DNA of 64,000 bases. It comes from Pseudomonas abietaniphila (GTDB taxonomy: Bacteria > Pseudomonadota > Gammaproteobacteria > Pseudomonadales > Pseudomonadaceae). Positions 63,275-64,000 of the stretch are shown in pieces; the first letter of the stretch is position 1; every line of letters begins with the position of its first letter. The translations under genes were made by a program, and so were the position numbers. The stretch is from the NCBI RefSeq assembly GCF_039697315.1, contig NZ_CP155619.1, positions 2,294,001 to 2,358,000 on the forward strand, in the 5' to 3' direction. The notes under the pieces are model-generated. The model was not told where the DNA came from. It made no database searches and was given only the letters and a program-made list of their open reading frames with translations.

Positions 63275-64000
63275 TCCTCGATCATCGACTTGGCGAACAT
63301 GTTGTTGGCAGGCTTCAAGAGGTACTGAAGCATGGTCCGGCTACCCGCGTTGATCAACACCTCAGCGGGCATGCCAGGTTGCAGCTTGCGATCGCCGAGC
63401 CGCTCTTTGCCCTCGTCAGTCAGCTTGACCCGAACCAGATAGTAACCTTCACCGGTCTTTTCATCGGTGAGCCGGTCAGCTGAAATGCGCGTCACCTCGC
63501 CTTGAATAACAGGCGTCGTGGCACTGTTGAACGCGCTGAAACGAATGTCCGTGTGTTTGCCCAGAGTGATCCGGTCAATGTCGTTCGTGCCGACGTGCGC
63601 TTCGACCACCAACTCCGACGACTCGGGAACAATGTCCAGCAACGGCGTTGCCGCGCTGACCACACCGCCGATGGTGTGGACCTTCATGTCCAGCACCATG
63701 CCGTCCTCCGGCGCGCGGATGACGACGCGAGAAAGTCGGTCCTTCAGCGCAGCGGCCTTCTCTTGCAGGTCGAACACCTGAGCCTGCACATCACTCAAAT
63801 CCTTGGCAACTTCAGAGCTGAATTTCTGATTGAGCTGGACGATCTGCAACTCGGTTTCGTTGATCTGCAAACGGGTTTTGGTGATCGTCGACTGGTGATC
63901 GGCCACCTCGGACTTGAGCATGTCCAGCTTGCGCTCCTGCTCCAGCAAGCGCTGCTTGTCGACAAAGCCCTGGCGCAACAGGTCTTTGAGTTCAGTAATC
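63271..64000 (-). CDS. HlyD-family membrane-fusion protein (partial)
   Basis: The C-terminal ~242 residues of a type I secretion adaptor; the frame runs on past the window edge (ITELKDLLRQGFVDKQ...). It shows coiled-coil sequence, then VIRAPEDGMVLDMKVHTIGGV, a HlyD-family barrel segment, and ends LQYLLKPANNMFAKSMIEE, resembling AprE/PrtE. An ABC-ATPase gene would be expected just beyond the edge. Confidence 0.9.
   Translation of the reverse strand, partial: ITELKDLLRQGFVDKQRLLEQERKLDMLKSEVADHQSTITKTRLQINETELQIVQLNQKFSSEVAKDLSDVQAQVFDLQEKAAALKDRLSRVVIRAPEDGMVLDMKVHTIGGVVSAATPLLDIVPESSELVVEAHVGTNDIDRITLGKHTDIRFSAFNSATTPVIQGEVTRISADRLTDEKTGEGYYLVRVKLTDEGKERLGDRKLQPGMPAEVLINAGSRTMLQYLLKPANNMFAKSMIEE

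Overview
The window is a chromosomal segment of a Pseudomonas, most likely of the fluorescens lineage; a syringae-group relative cannot be excluded. The evidence is the cbrA-cbrB-crcZ-pcnB-folK-panB-panC block, the lapA/B/C/D/E/G biofilm adhesin locus, GC-rich codon use throughout, and many short palindromic REP elements of the kind seen in fluorescent pseudomonads. No tRNA, rRNA, CRISPR array, prophage or insertion sequence was seen. Nearly all of the window is intact single-copy genes.

Layout. 1-1.4 kb: start of a haem-uptake ABC transporter (permease, binding protein), with a Fur-box-like site between it and a divergent Rieske ferredoxin gene that seems to use a CTG start. 1.7-5.4 kb: sfsA, an aminotransferase, dksA and gluQ. 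5.5-10.7 kb: the carbon-catabolite control module cbrX-cbrA-cbrB, then the Hfq-titrating small RNA crcZ with a sigma-54 promoter and a CbrB-type operator. 10.8-21.3 kb: pcnB, folK, panB, panC, pgi, acs, an MpaB-family protein and a thiolase. 21.6-31.4 kb: the Mg2+ ATPase mgtA, an RlmI-like methyltransferase, a 985-residue DUF748 envelope protein with a small DUF2845 partner, and an sCache chemoreceptor with a FliA-type promoter.

31.7-56.7 kb is a complete Lap system. lapE, lapB and lapC encode the dedicated type I exporter. The divergent lapA (15.7 kb, 5229 residues) encodes the giant RTX adhesin. A small uncharacterised gene follows it, then lapD (c-di-GMP receptor) and lapG (periplasmic protease). 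The LapA retention module and its TAAG cleavage site, the LapG Cys-His-Asp triad, the degenerate RGGEF/KVL motifs of LapD and its Trp125 are all visible. The expected logic is: high c-di-GMP makes LapD sequester LapG so LapA stays anchored in LapE; low c-di-GMP frees LapG, which cuts LapA.

56.9-64 kb: dTDP-L-rhamnose genes (rfbC opposite to rfbBDA), a GT4 glycosyltransferase, and the TolC-like and HlyD-like genes of a second type I secretion system that runs off the window. The placement suggests, but does not prove, a rhamnose-containing polymer or glycosylated export substrate.

The least explained items are the symmetrical inverted-repeat element between lapE and lapA, the 112-residue gene behind lapA, the second secretion system beside the rhamnose genes, the missing panD between panC and pgi, and the compound palindrome array at 53.2-54.0 kb.
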